NCBI RefSeq assembly: GCF_002007105.1
Contig: NZ_MVBC01000001.1
Location: forward strand, 558,001 to 622,000
Length of the DNA: 64,000 nucleotides
Reading direction: 5' to 3'
Origin: Hymenobacter sp. CRA2
Lineage (GTDB): Bacteria; Bacteroidota; Bacteroidia; Cytophagales; Hymenobacteraceae
The notes under the pieces were generated by a model that did no database searches, was not told where the DNA came from, and saw only the letters and a program-made list of their open reading frames with translations. Below are positions 34,379-41,671 of this stretch, one piece after another. A program made the translations under genes and the position numbers. The first letter of the stretch is position 1, and the number at the start of each line of letters is the position of its first letter.

Positions 34379-34693
34379 TTACAGCGCCGTCCGGCGCGAG
34401 TTGATCTGGTTGATGAGCTGGTCCACGTCCCCGAGCAGCTGCTCGGCCTTGTCCTTCGCGTCGCGGATGACGCGCTGGCCTTCGGCGCGGGCCGACGAGG
34501 GGCCTTCTTCCGTGCGGCTGGTCACCAGGCTTTCCGTCAGGTCAGCCAGGATTTCGCGGGTACGCTCCAGCTGATAGCTCAGCCAGCTGCGGGTCTCGCG
34601 GCCTTTTTCGGGGGCGAACAGAAGGGCGACGGTGGCTCCGGCGAGGGCGCCGGTCGTGAAGCACAGGATGCCGGTAGTGGTTTTGCTAGCCAT
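34379..34693 (-). CDS. YtxH domain-containing small membrane protein
   Basis: 104 residues: an N-terminal glycine-zipper-like hydrophobic segment (FTTGALAGATVALLFAPEKG) followed by an amphipathic charged helix likely to form a coiled coil. This is the YtxH/DUF883-like layout, often linked to general stress responses. Role unknown. It sits 127 bases downstream of nusB on the same strand. Confidence 0.8.
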   Translation of the reverse strand: MASKTTTGILCFTTGALAGATVALLFAPEKGRETRSWLSYQLERTREILADLTESLVTSRTEEGPSSARAEGQRVIRDAKDKAEQLLGDVDQLINQINSRRTAL

Positions 34694-34819
34694 GGGGCGG
34701 AGCGGAAAAAGGGGATGGAATGCGCGGGCAAGGTACTAAACCTATGCGCTCAACGGTAGCGGCGGGCCGGGGGTTTTCGAATGATTTTGCTTCGTACCTA
34801 CCCGGCGCCACTGCCGGGC

Positions 34820-36025
34820 TTACTGGTTGTCCAGCAGCCCGCGGCCCGACTTGCGGATGGCGCCGCTGGCCATCAGGTCTTGGGCCAGCTTATCGAGGAT
34901 GCCGTTGACGAACTGCTTGCTCTTGGGCGTGCTGTAGAGCTTGCTGATTTCGATGTACTCGTTGATAGTCACCTTCACCGGAATCGAGCGGAACAGGTGC
35001 ATTTCGCACAGGGCCATCTTCAGGATGATCTTGTCGAGCAGGGCCACGCGCTCCACGTCCCAGTTCTGCACGGCGCCGCTGATGAGCTGCTCGTAACGGG
35101 CGTCGTCGGTCAGGGTCTGCTTGTAAAGCGTTTCGGCAAACTCCTTGTCTTCCTTCCAGTTGGCCGACAGCGACAGCAGCTCCATGTTCTCGTCGGTGCT
35201 TTCCTCCAGCATCTTCAAGGTCTTCACCACCAGGTTCTTGACGATGCTGCGGTTTTCCTCCCAGTTCAGGTCCTGCTCCTCCAGCAACGCCGGAATGGCC
35301 TCGCCCTTGAACACGAAGGTCTTATAGATGTACTTGAGGATTTCCTGGTCGGCCGCGTAATCCCGGGTCCCGTCCTCGGCGGAGGCTGCTTCGAGGTAGC
35401 TACGCACTTCGGTATCGTTGCGCATCTCGTTGCGCCACGCCGTGCGCAGGGCCTCCATCTCGTCTTCGCCGGCCCACTGCAGGGTACGGCGGATGGTTTG
35501 CTCCTGCAACTGCTTGTTGTCGGCCAGCTTCTGCAGCACGGGGCTTTGCTCCAGCTTGGTGGTATCGGCCAGGTTCTCCTTGTTGGTGGTGAAGCGACGC
35601 GCTTCGCGCTGGCGCTCCTCTTCCAGCACCAGCCGTAGGGCAGCGGGCAGGTTGAGCAGGTGCAGGTACTGATCGTGGATGCTCTCGGTGGCGTGCAGCA
35701 TCTGGTTCAGATAGAAGGTATTTTCCTTCTGCACCTGCTTTTGGTAGTAGCGGATGGCGTCCTGCACGGCATCGTTTACTTCCTTGTTGTCCAGCTGCTC
35801 CGGCTCCTGGGTACCGCCGGCCTTGTGCCACTCGCGGAAGCCCGCTTCGGCCAGCTTCTGCTGCCCCTGCAGCAAGCGGCGGTCCTGGGGCACCATGGAG
35901 TTCAGGTCGGGCTGAAAAGCTTCGCCGATGCGGTCCAGGCCCAGTAAGAAATCGGAGGACACGGCTTGGTCATAGGCATAAAGAGCCTGCATGACTTTGA
36001 TACGAAGCGTACGGCGGTTAAGCAT
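34820..36025 (-). CDS. nusB: Transcription antitermination factor NusB (long form)
   Basis: Binds boxA RNA together with NusE in rRNA antitermination. At 401 residues it is far longer than E. coli NusB (139) but this is usual in Bacteroidota: MLNRRTLRIKVMQALYAYDQ begins it, a helical middle of about 200 residues follows, and the NusB core lies at about 260-395 (NWEDVERV-like NWDVERVALLDKIILKMALCE and IPVKVTINEYIEISKLYSTP, where the basic and Tyr residues are typical). Heads the housekeeping cluster that ends with coaE. Confidence 0.93.
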   Translation of the reverse strand: MLNRRTLRIKVMQALYAYDQAVSSDFLLGLDRIGEAFQPDLNSMVPQDRRLLQGQQKLAEAGFREWHKAGGTQEPEQLDNKEVNDAVQDAIRYYQKQVQKENTFYLNQMLHATESIHDQYLHLLNLPAALRLVLEEERQREARRFTTNKENLADTTKLEQSPVLQKLADNKQLQEQTIRRTLQWAGEDEMEALRTAWRNEMRNDTEVRSYLEAASAEDGTRDYAADQEILKYIYKTFVFKGEAIPALLEEQDLNWEENRSIVKNLVVKTLKMLEESTDENMELLSLSANWKEDKEFAETLYKQTLTDDARYEQLISGAVQNWDVERVALLDKIILKMALCEMHLFRSIPVKVTINEYIEISKLYSTPKSKQFVNGILDKLAQDLMASGAIRKSGRGLLDNQ

Positions 36026-36029
36026 TTTC

Positions 36030-36066
36030 GAGTATTGAGTACAGAGAAGTGAGAAGTGAGAACCTC
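36030..36066. repeat. G/A-rich repeat arm upstream of nusB
   Basis: Contains AGAGAAGTGAGAAG at 36043-36056, repeated exactly at 36467-36480 on the other side of the four-helix-bundle gene, each preceded by a GAGTAT-like word and followed by GAGA. Together they form direct repeats bracketing that gene. Confidence 0.7.
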
Positions 36067-36089
36067 TTTTTCTCTAAAGAAGTGCGGGA

Positions 36090-36446
36090 CTAGTCGCCCA
36101 AAGATTGATGAAGGCCATAAAGCATCCGTTGCAGCTCGTCGAGGCGCTGGCTCATGGCCTGCGCGCTGTCGGCTGATACGTAGCCAATGGTTTGGGCCAG
36201 CAGAAACTGGGTTTCCAATTCATAGGCCGAGCCGGTGGCTATAGCCAGAAACTGCCGAAACTCCAGTCTGGAATTGCGGCCGGCGCCTTCAGCAATGTTC
36301 GAAGGAATCGAGACGGCAGCGCGGCGCATCTGGGAAGTCAACCCAAACCGCTCGTCGCCTGGAAAGCCGGCGCACTGCTCGTAGGTGAGCTGGGCGGCCT
36401 CCATGGCTTTCTGCCATACTTTCAATTCCTTGAATCGATGCTTCAT
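36090..36446 (-). CDS. Four-helix-bundle protein (S23 / 23S rRNA intervening-sequence type)
   Basis: 118 residues. Diagnostic blocks: FKELKVWQKAMEAAQLTY, then LTSQMRRAAVSIPSNIAEGAGR, then EFRQFLAIATGSAYELETQ. Members form a pentameric four-helix bundle and were first found inside intervening sequences of 23S rRNA genes; many are free-standing, as here. Function unknown. The gene is bracketed by direct repeats (36043-36056 and 36467-36480), which suggests past insertion as a unit. Confidence 0.93.
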   Translation of the reverse strand: MKHRFKELKVWQKAMEAAQLTYEQCAGFPGDERFGLTSQMRRAAVSIPSNIAEGAGRNSRLEFRQFLAIATGSAYELETQFLLAQTIGYVSADSAQAMSQRLDELQRMLYGLHQSLGD

Positions 36447-36460
36447 TTTGGTTTAGAAGT

Positions 36461-36556
36461 GAGTATAGAGAAGTGAGAAGCGAGACGACGTTCAGCTTTT
36501 GAAGAAAGACTCCAGCATCCAGCACATCAAGTCTCCCTTCTCACCTCTCTATACTC
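36461..36556. repeat. Inverted repeat with G/A-rich arms
   Basis: Arms 36461-36486 and 36531-36556 pair at 24 of 26 positions, spacer 44 bases. The left arm is also a direct repeat of 36040-36060. It lies between the leucine dehydrogenase stop and the four-helix-bundle start. Confidence 0.8.
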
Positions 36557-36566
36557 CTGTCTAACG

Positions 36567-37658
36567 CTAGTACGTCGACTTCACCTTACCGATGGCAGCA
36601 ATGCGCTGCTCGGCCTGGCGAATGGCCGCTTGCTGCGGGTGCAAGCCCTCGGCGGCGGCTTTCTCCAGTACCTGGAGGGTGTAGTCGTAAATTTTTTCGG
36701 TCTGGGTGAGGGCGCCCTGGCGGGTGCTGCCCGTCACTTCGGAGTAGACGTTGATCAGGCCGCCAGCATTGATGAGGAAGTCGGGGGCGTACACGATGCC
36801 GCGCTCCACCAGGGCCGGGCCATGCACGTTCTCTTCCTTGAGCTGGTTGTTGGCGCAGCCCGCCACCACGGCGCAGCGCAGGCGGTCGATGGTGTCGTCG
36901 TTGATAGTGGCCCCGAGGGCACACGGCGAGTAGATGTCTACCTCTTGGTCGTAGATGTCGTCGAGGCCTACCACCTGGGCACCGAAGCGGGCACCGGCTT
37001 CCTCGGCGCGCTCCTTGTAGTAATCGGTCAGCACGATCTGGGCGCCTTCCTTGGTGAGGTGCTCCAGCAGGTAAGTACCCACGTGGCCCACGCCCTGCAC
37101 GGCAATGCGCTTGCCCGCGAGGCTATCCGAGCCGAATGCCTTCTTGGCCGCGGCTTTCATGCCCATGTAGGTACCGTAGGCGGTTACCGGCGACGGGTCG
37201 CCCGAGCCGCCCATCGATTCGGGCAGGCCGGCTACGTGCTTGGTTTCCATGCGGATGTACTCCATGTCCTTGGTGGTCATGTTCACGTCCTCGGCCGTGA
37301 TGTACTTGCCGTTGAGGTTCTGTACGAAGCGGCCGAACTTGCGCAGCAGCGCCTCGGTCTTGATGGTTTTGGCGTCGCCGATGATGACGGCCTTGCCGCC
37401 GCCCAGGTTGAGCCCCGAAATGGCCGCCTTGTAAGTCATGCCGCGCGAGAGGCGCAGCACGTCGTTCAGGGCTTCGGCCTCGGTAGCGTAGTGCCACATG
37501 CGCGTGCCGCCGAGCGCGGGTCCGAGCACGGTATTATGAATGCCGATGATGGCGCGCAGACCGGTTTCGTGGTCGTGGCAGAATACCACCTGTTCGTGCT
37601 GATGATCAGCAATCTGGCCGAAAATGCTGGTTTCCGGCAGGGCTTGAATCTCAACCAT
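36567..37658 (-). CDS. Leucine dehydrogenase
   Basis: NAD-dependent oxidative deamination of leucine (also valine, isoleucine) to the branched 2-oxo acid, the entry to branched-chain fatty acid synthesis. From ATG 37658 the length of 363 residues fits the family. Seen: GPALGGTRMW, catalytic lysines K77 (MTYKAAISGLNLGGG) and K89 (GGGKAVIIGD), the Rossmann motif VQGVGHVGTYLLEHL and C-terminal PDFLINAGGLINVYSE. Upstream in-frame sequence lies under the divergent ABC gene and is not coding. Confidence 0.93.
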   Translation of the reverse strand: MVEIQALPETSIFGQIADHQHEQVVFCHDHETGLRAIIGIHNTVLGPALGGTRMWHYATEAEALNDVLRLSRGMTYKAAISGLNLGGGKAVIIGDAKTIKTEALLRKFGRFVQNLNGKYITAEDVNMTTKDMEYIRMETKHVAGLPESMGGSGDPSPVTAYGTYMGMKAAAKKAFGSDSLAGKRIAVQGVGHVGTYLLEHLTKEGAQIVLTDYYKERAEEAGARFGAQVVGLDDIYDQEVDIYSPCALGATINDDTIDRLRCAVVAGCANNQLKEENVHGPALVERGIVYAPDFLINAGGLINVYSEVTGSTRQGALTQTEKIYDYTLQVLEKAAAEGLHPQQAAIRQAEQRIAAIGKVKSTY

Positions 37659-37785
37659 GGGGATTTTTTTTGTGGGAATGGGTTGGGAGAAAAAGGGCGC
37701 GTAGTGGTTATCGAACCAGCCGCCGCTTGTTTGCCGCCCAATGAGTGCCATGGCCGGTTTTCGCGCCGGACTACCCACTACGCAG

Positions 37786-37793
37786 TACCTTTG
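37786..37793 (+). promoter_or_regulatory. Bacteroidota -7 box for the ABC exporter (TACCTTTG)
   Basis: Exact TAnnTTTG match, about 100 bases before the chosen GTG start of the exporter gene. Confidence 0.45.
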
Positions 37794-37895
37794 GCCACTG
37801 CCCCGAAACCGGGCGCAAAGGTAACCCGTTTTTCGGACTACGCCCACCGGCAACGCTCCCAAAACGGCTCCGTTCAGGCCCCTTCTCCCCCGCCC

Positions 37896-39680
37896 GTGAA
37901 AGCCCTCCGCGCTACCGATAAATACCTGATTCGCTACAAATGGCACTTCCTTGGCGGGGTGCTCTTCGTGGCCCTGAGCACGCTGTTGGCCATTTTTCCG
38001 GCCCAGGTGGTGCGCTACGCCTTCGATCTGGTGCAGGAAGGCATCGACCTGTACCACCTCTTCGCCGGCACCAACGCCCAGCAGCAGATTTACGGCTTGT
38101 TCGGGCGCAACATCATTCTGTACGGCTCGCTTATCATCCTGCTGGCTTTGCTGCGCGGCGTGTTCCTGTTCTTCATGCGCCAGACGCTCATTGTGATGAG
38201 CCGCCACATCGAGAACGACCAGAAGAACGAGATTTACCAGCACTACCAGTCCCTGCCGCTGAGCTTCTACCGCCGCCACAGCACCGGCGACCTGATGTCG
38301 CGCATCTCCGAGGACGTGGGCCGGGTACGCATGTATATCGGGCCGGCCATCATGTACTTCCTGCAGCTGGTCATCCTGTTCCTGCTCATCGTGCCCCTGA
38401 TGCTGGTGGTGAACGTGAAGCTGACTCTGCTCACCCTGCTACCGCTGCCCATTCTGAGCGTGAGCATCTTCTACGTCAACGGGCTGATTGAGAAGAAGTC
38501 CGACGAGATTCAGAAGGCCCTGGCCGGCATGACCACCTTCGTGCAGGAAGCCTTTTCAGGTGTGCGGGTGATTAAGTCGTTTGTGCGCGAGGAGGATTCC
38601 CACCGCAACTTCACCGTCGCCTCCGACGAGTACCGCGGCAAGTCATTGAGCCTGAACTTCGTCAACTCGCTGTTCTTCCCACTCATCCTGTTTCTATCGG
38701 GCATCAGCACGGTCGTTACCGTTTGGGTTGGCGGGCAGGAAGTTATCCGCGGCACTATCACCACGGGCACCATTGCCGAATTTCTGATTTACGTGAATCT
38801 GCTCACCTGGCCGGTGACGGCGCTGGGCTGGACGTCGTCTTTGGTGCAGCGCGCAGAGGCCTCGCAGGCCCGCATCAATGAGTTCCTGAACCAGCAGACC
38901 GACATCGTTTCGCGCCAGCACGTGGAACGACCGATTCAGGGTGACATCGTGTTCGAAAGCGTGTCGTTCGTGTACCCCGACACCGGCATTCGGGCCCTGC
39001 AGGACGTGTCGTTCCGCATTCAGCCGGGGCACACGCTGGCCGTCATCGGCAATACCGGCTCGGGCAAAACCACCGTGGCCAACCTGCTCTGCCGCCTCTA
39101 CGACGTGACGGAGGGCCGCATCCTGGTGGATGGCGTGGACGTGCGCGACTACACCCTGACCTCCTTGCGCAGCCAGGTCGGCTACGTGCCCCAAGATGTG
39201 TTCCTCTTCTCCGATACCATCCGGCACAACATCGCCTTCGGCCTCGACCACTTCACGGATGCGCAGATTGAGCAGGCCGCCAAGGACGCCGACGTGTACG
39301 AAAACATCATCCGCTTTCCGGAGGGCTTCGAAACCAAGGTCGGCGAACGGGGCATCACCCTCTCGGGCGGGCAGAAGCAGCGCGTGAGCATCGCGCGGGC
39401 CTTGGTGAAGGAGCCCAGTATCCTCATCCTGGACGACTCGCTGTCGGCTGTCGATACCAAGACGGAAAACGCCATCCTGGCCAGCCTGCAGCGCATCATG
39501 GAGAACCGCACCAGCCTGATCATTTCGCACCGCGTGTCGTCGGTAAAGCTAGCCGACCATATCCTGGTGCTCGACGATGGCCGCATCGTGCAGCACGGCA
39601 CCCACGAGGAACTGATGGCCGAGCCAGAGGGCTTGTATCGGGCGCTTTACGAACGACAGCTGCAAAGCGAAGAGGCTTAA
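37896..39680 (+). CDS. ABC exporter, fused membrane and ATPase domains (MsbA/MDR type)
   Basis: Half-transporter of 594 residues. Six membrane helices lie in residues 1-320, starting VKALRATDKYLIRYKWHFL. The ATPase domain has Walker A GNTGSGKTT near 385, Q-loop VGYVPQDVFLFSD, signature LSGGQKQRVSIARAL, Walker B ILILDDSLSAVD and H-loop IISHRVSS, all intact. Likely a homodimer exporting lipid or drug. The start is GTG 37896: no ATG or other start sits between the promoter box and this codon in frame. Divergent from leucine dehydrogenase. Confidence 0.9.
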   Translation: MKALRATDKYLIRYKWHFLGGVLFVALSTLLAIFPAQVVRYAFDLVQEGIDLYHLFAGTNAQQQIYGLFGRNIILYGSLIILLALLRGVFLFFMRQTLIVMSRHIENDQKNEIYQHYQSLPLSFYRRHSTGDLMSRISEDVGRVRMYIGPAIMYFLQLVILFLLIVPLMLVVNVKLTLLTLLPLPILSVSIFYVNGLIEKKSDEIQKALAGMTTFVQEAFSGVRVIKSFVREEDSHRNFTVASDEYRGKSLSLNFVNSLFFPLILFLSGISTVVTVWVGGQEVIRGTITTGTIAEFLIYVNLLTWPVTALGWTSSLVQRAEASQARINEFLNQQTDIVSRQHVERPIQGDIVFESVSFVYPDTGIRALQDVSFRIQPGHTLAVIGNTGSGKTTVANLLCRLYDVTEGRILVDGVDVRDYTLTSLRSQVGYVPQDVFLFSDTIRHNIAFGLDHFTDAQIEQAAKDADVYENIIRFPEGFETKVGERGITLSGGQKQRVSIARALVKEPSILILDDSLSAVDTKTENAILASLQRIMENRTSLIISHRVSSVKLADHILVLDDGRIVQHGTHEELMAEPEGLYRALYERQLQSEEA

Positions 39681-39701
39681 TACATTAAGCTTAATTAAGC
39701 C

Positions 39702-39755
39702 AAGAGGAAGGATGAGCAGGTGAGTGGCCCGTTCGTCCTTCCTCCTTCTGTTTTT
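39702..39755 (+). terminator. Probable terminator of the ABC exporter gene
   Basis: Arms 39702-39715 (AAGAGGAAGGATGA) and 39733-39747 pair with one bulge, then CTGTTTTTC. Confidence 0.6.
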
Positions 39756-39904
39756 CTGCTGATTCCGCCGTCCATTGTCTGCTGGGCGTAGCGAGGAACT
39801 GCCGCTACAAAGCCTATTAGCTATTTCCTTACCCTCGTCGATGATGCAGAAACGCATCTTCCATGCGCTGGGCAGCTAGCTGACGTCAGAAGCCGGAAGC
39901 ACAA

Positions 39905-39943
39905 CAAAAAAGCCCTTCAGCCCGATGGGGCCGAAAGGCTTTG
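39905..39943 (-). terminator. Rho-independent terminator of the small T9SS-tail gene
   Basis: On the minus strand a stem AAGCCTTTCGGCCC / GGGCTGAAGGGCTT (with G-T pairs) is followed by six Ts, 20 bases after the stop at 39963. Confidence 0.75.
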
Positions 39944-39962
39944 AAGCAAGGACGTAGCGCGG

Positions 39963-40331
39963 CTATTGATTCAGCGTCAGACGGCGCATGAAGGTTTTGT
40001 CGGCCACCACGCAGCGCACCACGTAGCTGCCACCCGGCAGGTTGCCCAGCGGCACCGACATCGCTGCGCCGTTGGCCAGCATGGATTTCGTAAGCACAGC
40101 CCGGCCATCGGAGTCGTTCACCTCCAGCTGCATCGGGCCTTTGGCGTTGGTTCGCACCCGCAGCGTGTGATTTACGGGGTTGGCCTCCACGTTGAAGGTG
40201 ATGCTAGGCCCATCGACTTTGCGCTGCACTGAATCCGAAGTAATCAGTGCGGGCTTGGTCGCAGGGGAGTTTTGGGCCATGCCCACGGTGGGCAGAGCAG
40301 CAAATAAAATTGAGTAAACAAACGCTTTCAT
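39963..40331 (-). CDS. Small secreted protein consisting of a T9SS-type C-terminal domain
   Basis: 122 residues: signal peptide (MKAFVYSILFAALPTVGMAQ), a short linker, and then one beta-sandwich that looks like a type IX secretion sorting domain: NVEANPVNHTLRV, LEVNDSDGRAVLTKSM, VPLGNLPGGSYVVRCV and the basic end KTFMRRLTLNQ. Normally this domain is the tail of a much larger cargo; here there is almost no cargo. It could be a domain remnant, a decoy or a small secreted product in its own right. A promoter box precedes it and a terminator follows, which suggests an expressed unit. Confidence 0.75.
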   Translation of the reverse strand: MKAFVYSILFAALPTVGMAQNSPATKPALITSDSVQRKVDGPSITFNVEANPVNHTLRVRTNAKGPMQLEVNDSDGRAVLTKSMLANGAAMSVPLGNLPGGSYVVRCVVADKTFMRRLTLNQ

Positions 40332-40359
40332 AGGCGGAGAGACGACGGCGTTTCAGCCC

Positions 40360-40367
40360 CAAAGATA
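40360..40367 (-). promoter_or_regulatory. -7 box TATCTTTG of the small T9SS-tail gene
   Basis: Exact TAnnTTTG match on the minus strand, 28 bases before the ATG. Confidence 0.5.
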
Positions 40368-40380
40368 GGGCTTTTTCTGG

Positions 40381-40429
40381 CGTTGACAGGTGGCTATCAG
40401 CTGTCAACGTGTTTAGCCGCTGGCTAAAC
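40381..40429. repeat. Two adjacent small perfect inverted repeats
   Basis: CGTTGACAG (40381-40389) pairs with 40401-40409, and GTTTAGCC (40411-40418) pairs with 40422-40429. They lie just upstream of the promoter box for the T9SS-tail gene and could be operator sites. Confidence 0.6.
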
Positions 40430-40497
40430 ACAACCGTTTCAAATTTCGTGCCCATCATGAAAAAGCCAGAGCGCAGAAAAAAATCCTGCCTTAGGGG

Positions 40498-40529
40498 TTG
40501 CACATGTGTATAGCTAGCATGTACATTTG
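40498..40529 (+). promoter_or_regulatory. Promoter of the tRNA-Pro pair
   Basis: TTG at 40498-40500, a 21-base gap and TACATTTG at 40522-40529: a full match to the Bacteroidota consensus, about 20 bases before the tRNA. Confidence 0.8.
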
Positions 40530-40548
40530 CACCCACATTGTCTGAAAA

Positions 40549-40622
40549 CGGGGTGTAGCGCAGCCCGGTAGCGCGCTACGTTCGGGACGTAGAGGCCGTA
40601 GGTTCGAATCCTGCCACCCCGA
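40549..40622 (+). tRNA. tRNA-Pro (anticodon CGG)
   Basis: 74 nt: acceptor CGGGGTG pairs with CACCCCG, anticodon loop TTCGGGA, T-arm GGTTCGAATCC. CCA is not encoded. Confidence 0.97.
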
Positions 40623-40674
40623 CTACCAAGAAGCAATAGCCAATACCAGGAGGCTGTTGCGAGGACAATGTACC

Positions 40675-40696
40675 GGCGCCTTTCCCGAAAGGCGCC
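40675..40696. other. Perfect hairpin between the tRNA-Pro genes
   Basis: GGCGCCTTT / AAAGGCGCC with a four-base loop, just 5 bases before the second tRNA. No T-run; may mark processing of a joint transcript. Confidence 0.6.
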
Positions 40697-40701
40697 ACGC
40701 T

Positions 40702-40775
40702 CGGGGTGTAGCGTAGCCTGGTATCGCGCCAGCATGGGGTGCTGGAGGTCGCAGGTTCGAATCCTGCCACTCCGA
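40702..40775 (+). tRNA. tRNA-Pro (anticodon GGG)
   Basis: 74 nt: acceptor CGGGGTG pairs with CACTCCG (one G-T), anticodon loop ATGGGGT in a CCAGC/GCTGG stem, T-arm GGTTCGAATCC. CCA is not encoded. Confidence 0.96.
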
Positions 40776-40777
40776 CG

Positions 40778-40812
40778 AAAGCCCGCCGAACAGCAGTTCG
40801 GCGGGCTTTTTT
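40778..40812 (+). terminator. Terminator of the tRNA-Pro operon
   Basis: Perfect 14-base stem (40778-40791 with 40796-40809) followed by a run of Ts, directly after the second tRNA. Confidence 0.92.
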
Positions 40813-40925
40813 CGTTTTACCCATTCATTATCAAATAATTCTACCTACCCGCTAAACACACTCTCGTCGCTGTGTATTAGCCAAAGCCTATTCTGCGTTG
40901 ACTCGCTTTCTATCCTCCATTTCAC

Positions 40926-41609
40926 ATGAAAAAACTACTGTTCTCTTTATTCTTGACTTCCGTCGCCCCGGTGACGACGCAAGCGCAAAGCCTCGCTGGC
41001 AAAACCCTACTTACGGGCAATATCGGCTACAACAGCAACGGCCGCACCGTCCAAACGCCGGGCACGACGCAATCCGAAGCACTTGACAGGCAGTTTCAGT
41101 TTGGCGTTGGGGCGGGCTATTTCGTTGCGGAACACTTGGTGCTGGGCCTGTCAGGGAGCTATCATTTCCTGCGGCAAACCAATGAGCAGCCGGATAGCTT
41201 TGACTCAAGCATTATTCATAGCTGGGAAACCCGCAGCCATAACAGAGCGGTTGGTCCGTTTGCTCGCTACTACTTCATGCTCACCGATAAGATGGGCTTG
41301 TTTGGCCAAGCTACCGTAAGTTATTCCTGGGGTGATGCGTCAGCCGTAACGTCAAGCTCTAATACTTACCACATTACTTCCACGGGCCGCGGCGGCATGG
41401 CCCAGCTCACACCCGGGTTTGTATTTTTTCCCAGCAGCCGGGTAGGAATTGAACTTACCGCAGGCACGTTGGTAACCGGTTTTTCGAACGGCAAATCCTC
41501 ATCGGATTCTCCGGGCTCAATTACTACGAAAACCAAAAGTCAGTTCACCTCAGCCGCTTTTGGCCTTAGCCAATTGCAGCTGGGCGCCTCACTGTACCTT
41601 GGTCACTAA
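40926..41609 (+). CDS. Small outer-membrane beta-barrel protein
   Basis: 227 residues with a signal peptide (MKKLLFSLFLTSVAPVTTQAQ) and alternating aromatic strands typical of an eight-stranded barrel: GVGAGYFVAEHLVLGLSGSY, FARYYFMLTDKMGLFGQATV, LTPGFVFFPSSRVGIEL, and a last strand ending LGASLYLGH. A distant paralog lies at 46859. No specific function can be given. Codon use and base composition are less GC-rich than the neighbours. Confidence 0.82.
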   Translation: MKKLLFSLFLTSVAPVTTQAQSLAGKTLLTGNIGYNSNGRTVQTPGTTQSEALDRQFQFGVGAGYFVAEHLVLGLSGSYHFLRQTNEQPDSFDSSIIHSWETRSHNRAVGPFARYYFMLTDKMGLFGQATVSYSWGDASAVTSSSNTYHITSTGRGGMAQLTPGFVFFPSSRVGIELTAGTLVTGFSNGKSSSDSPGSITTKTKSQFTSAAFGLSQLQLGASLYLGH

Positions 41610-41620
41610 TCCTTGAGGAT

Positions 41621-41651
41621 CGGCCCGGTTTGCTACCAAAGCACCGGGCCG
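41621..41651. terminator. Bidirectional hairpin between the barrel gene and thrC
   Basis: CGGCCCGGT (41621-41629) pairs with 41643-41651; it separates two convergent genes and can serve both strands, though T-runs are weak. Confidence 0.55.
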
Positions 41652-41671
41652 CCTTCTTTGGGCAGAATAGG

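Noticed and set aside
36630-37895. Plus-strand extension of the ABC exporter frame upstream of 37896
   Set aside because: It runs antisense over leucine dehydrogenase and lies before the promoter box; the exporter begins at the GTG.
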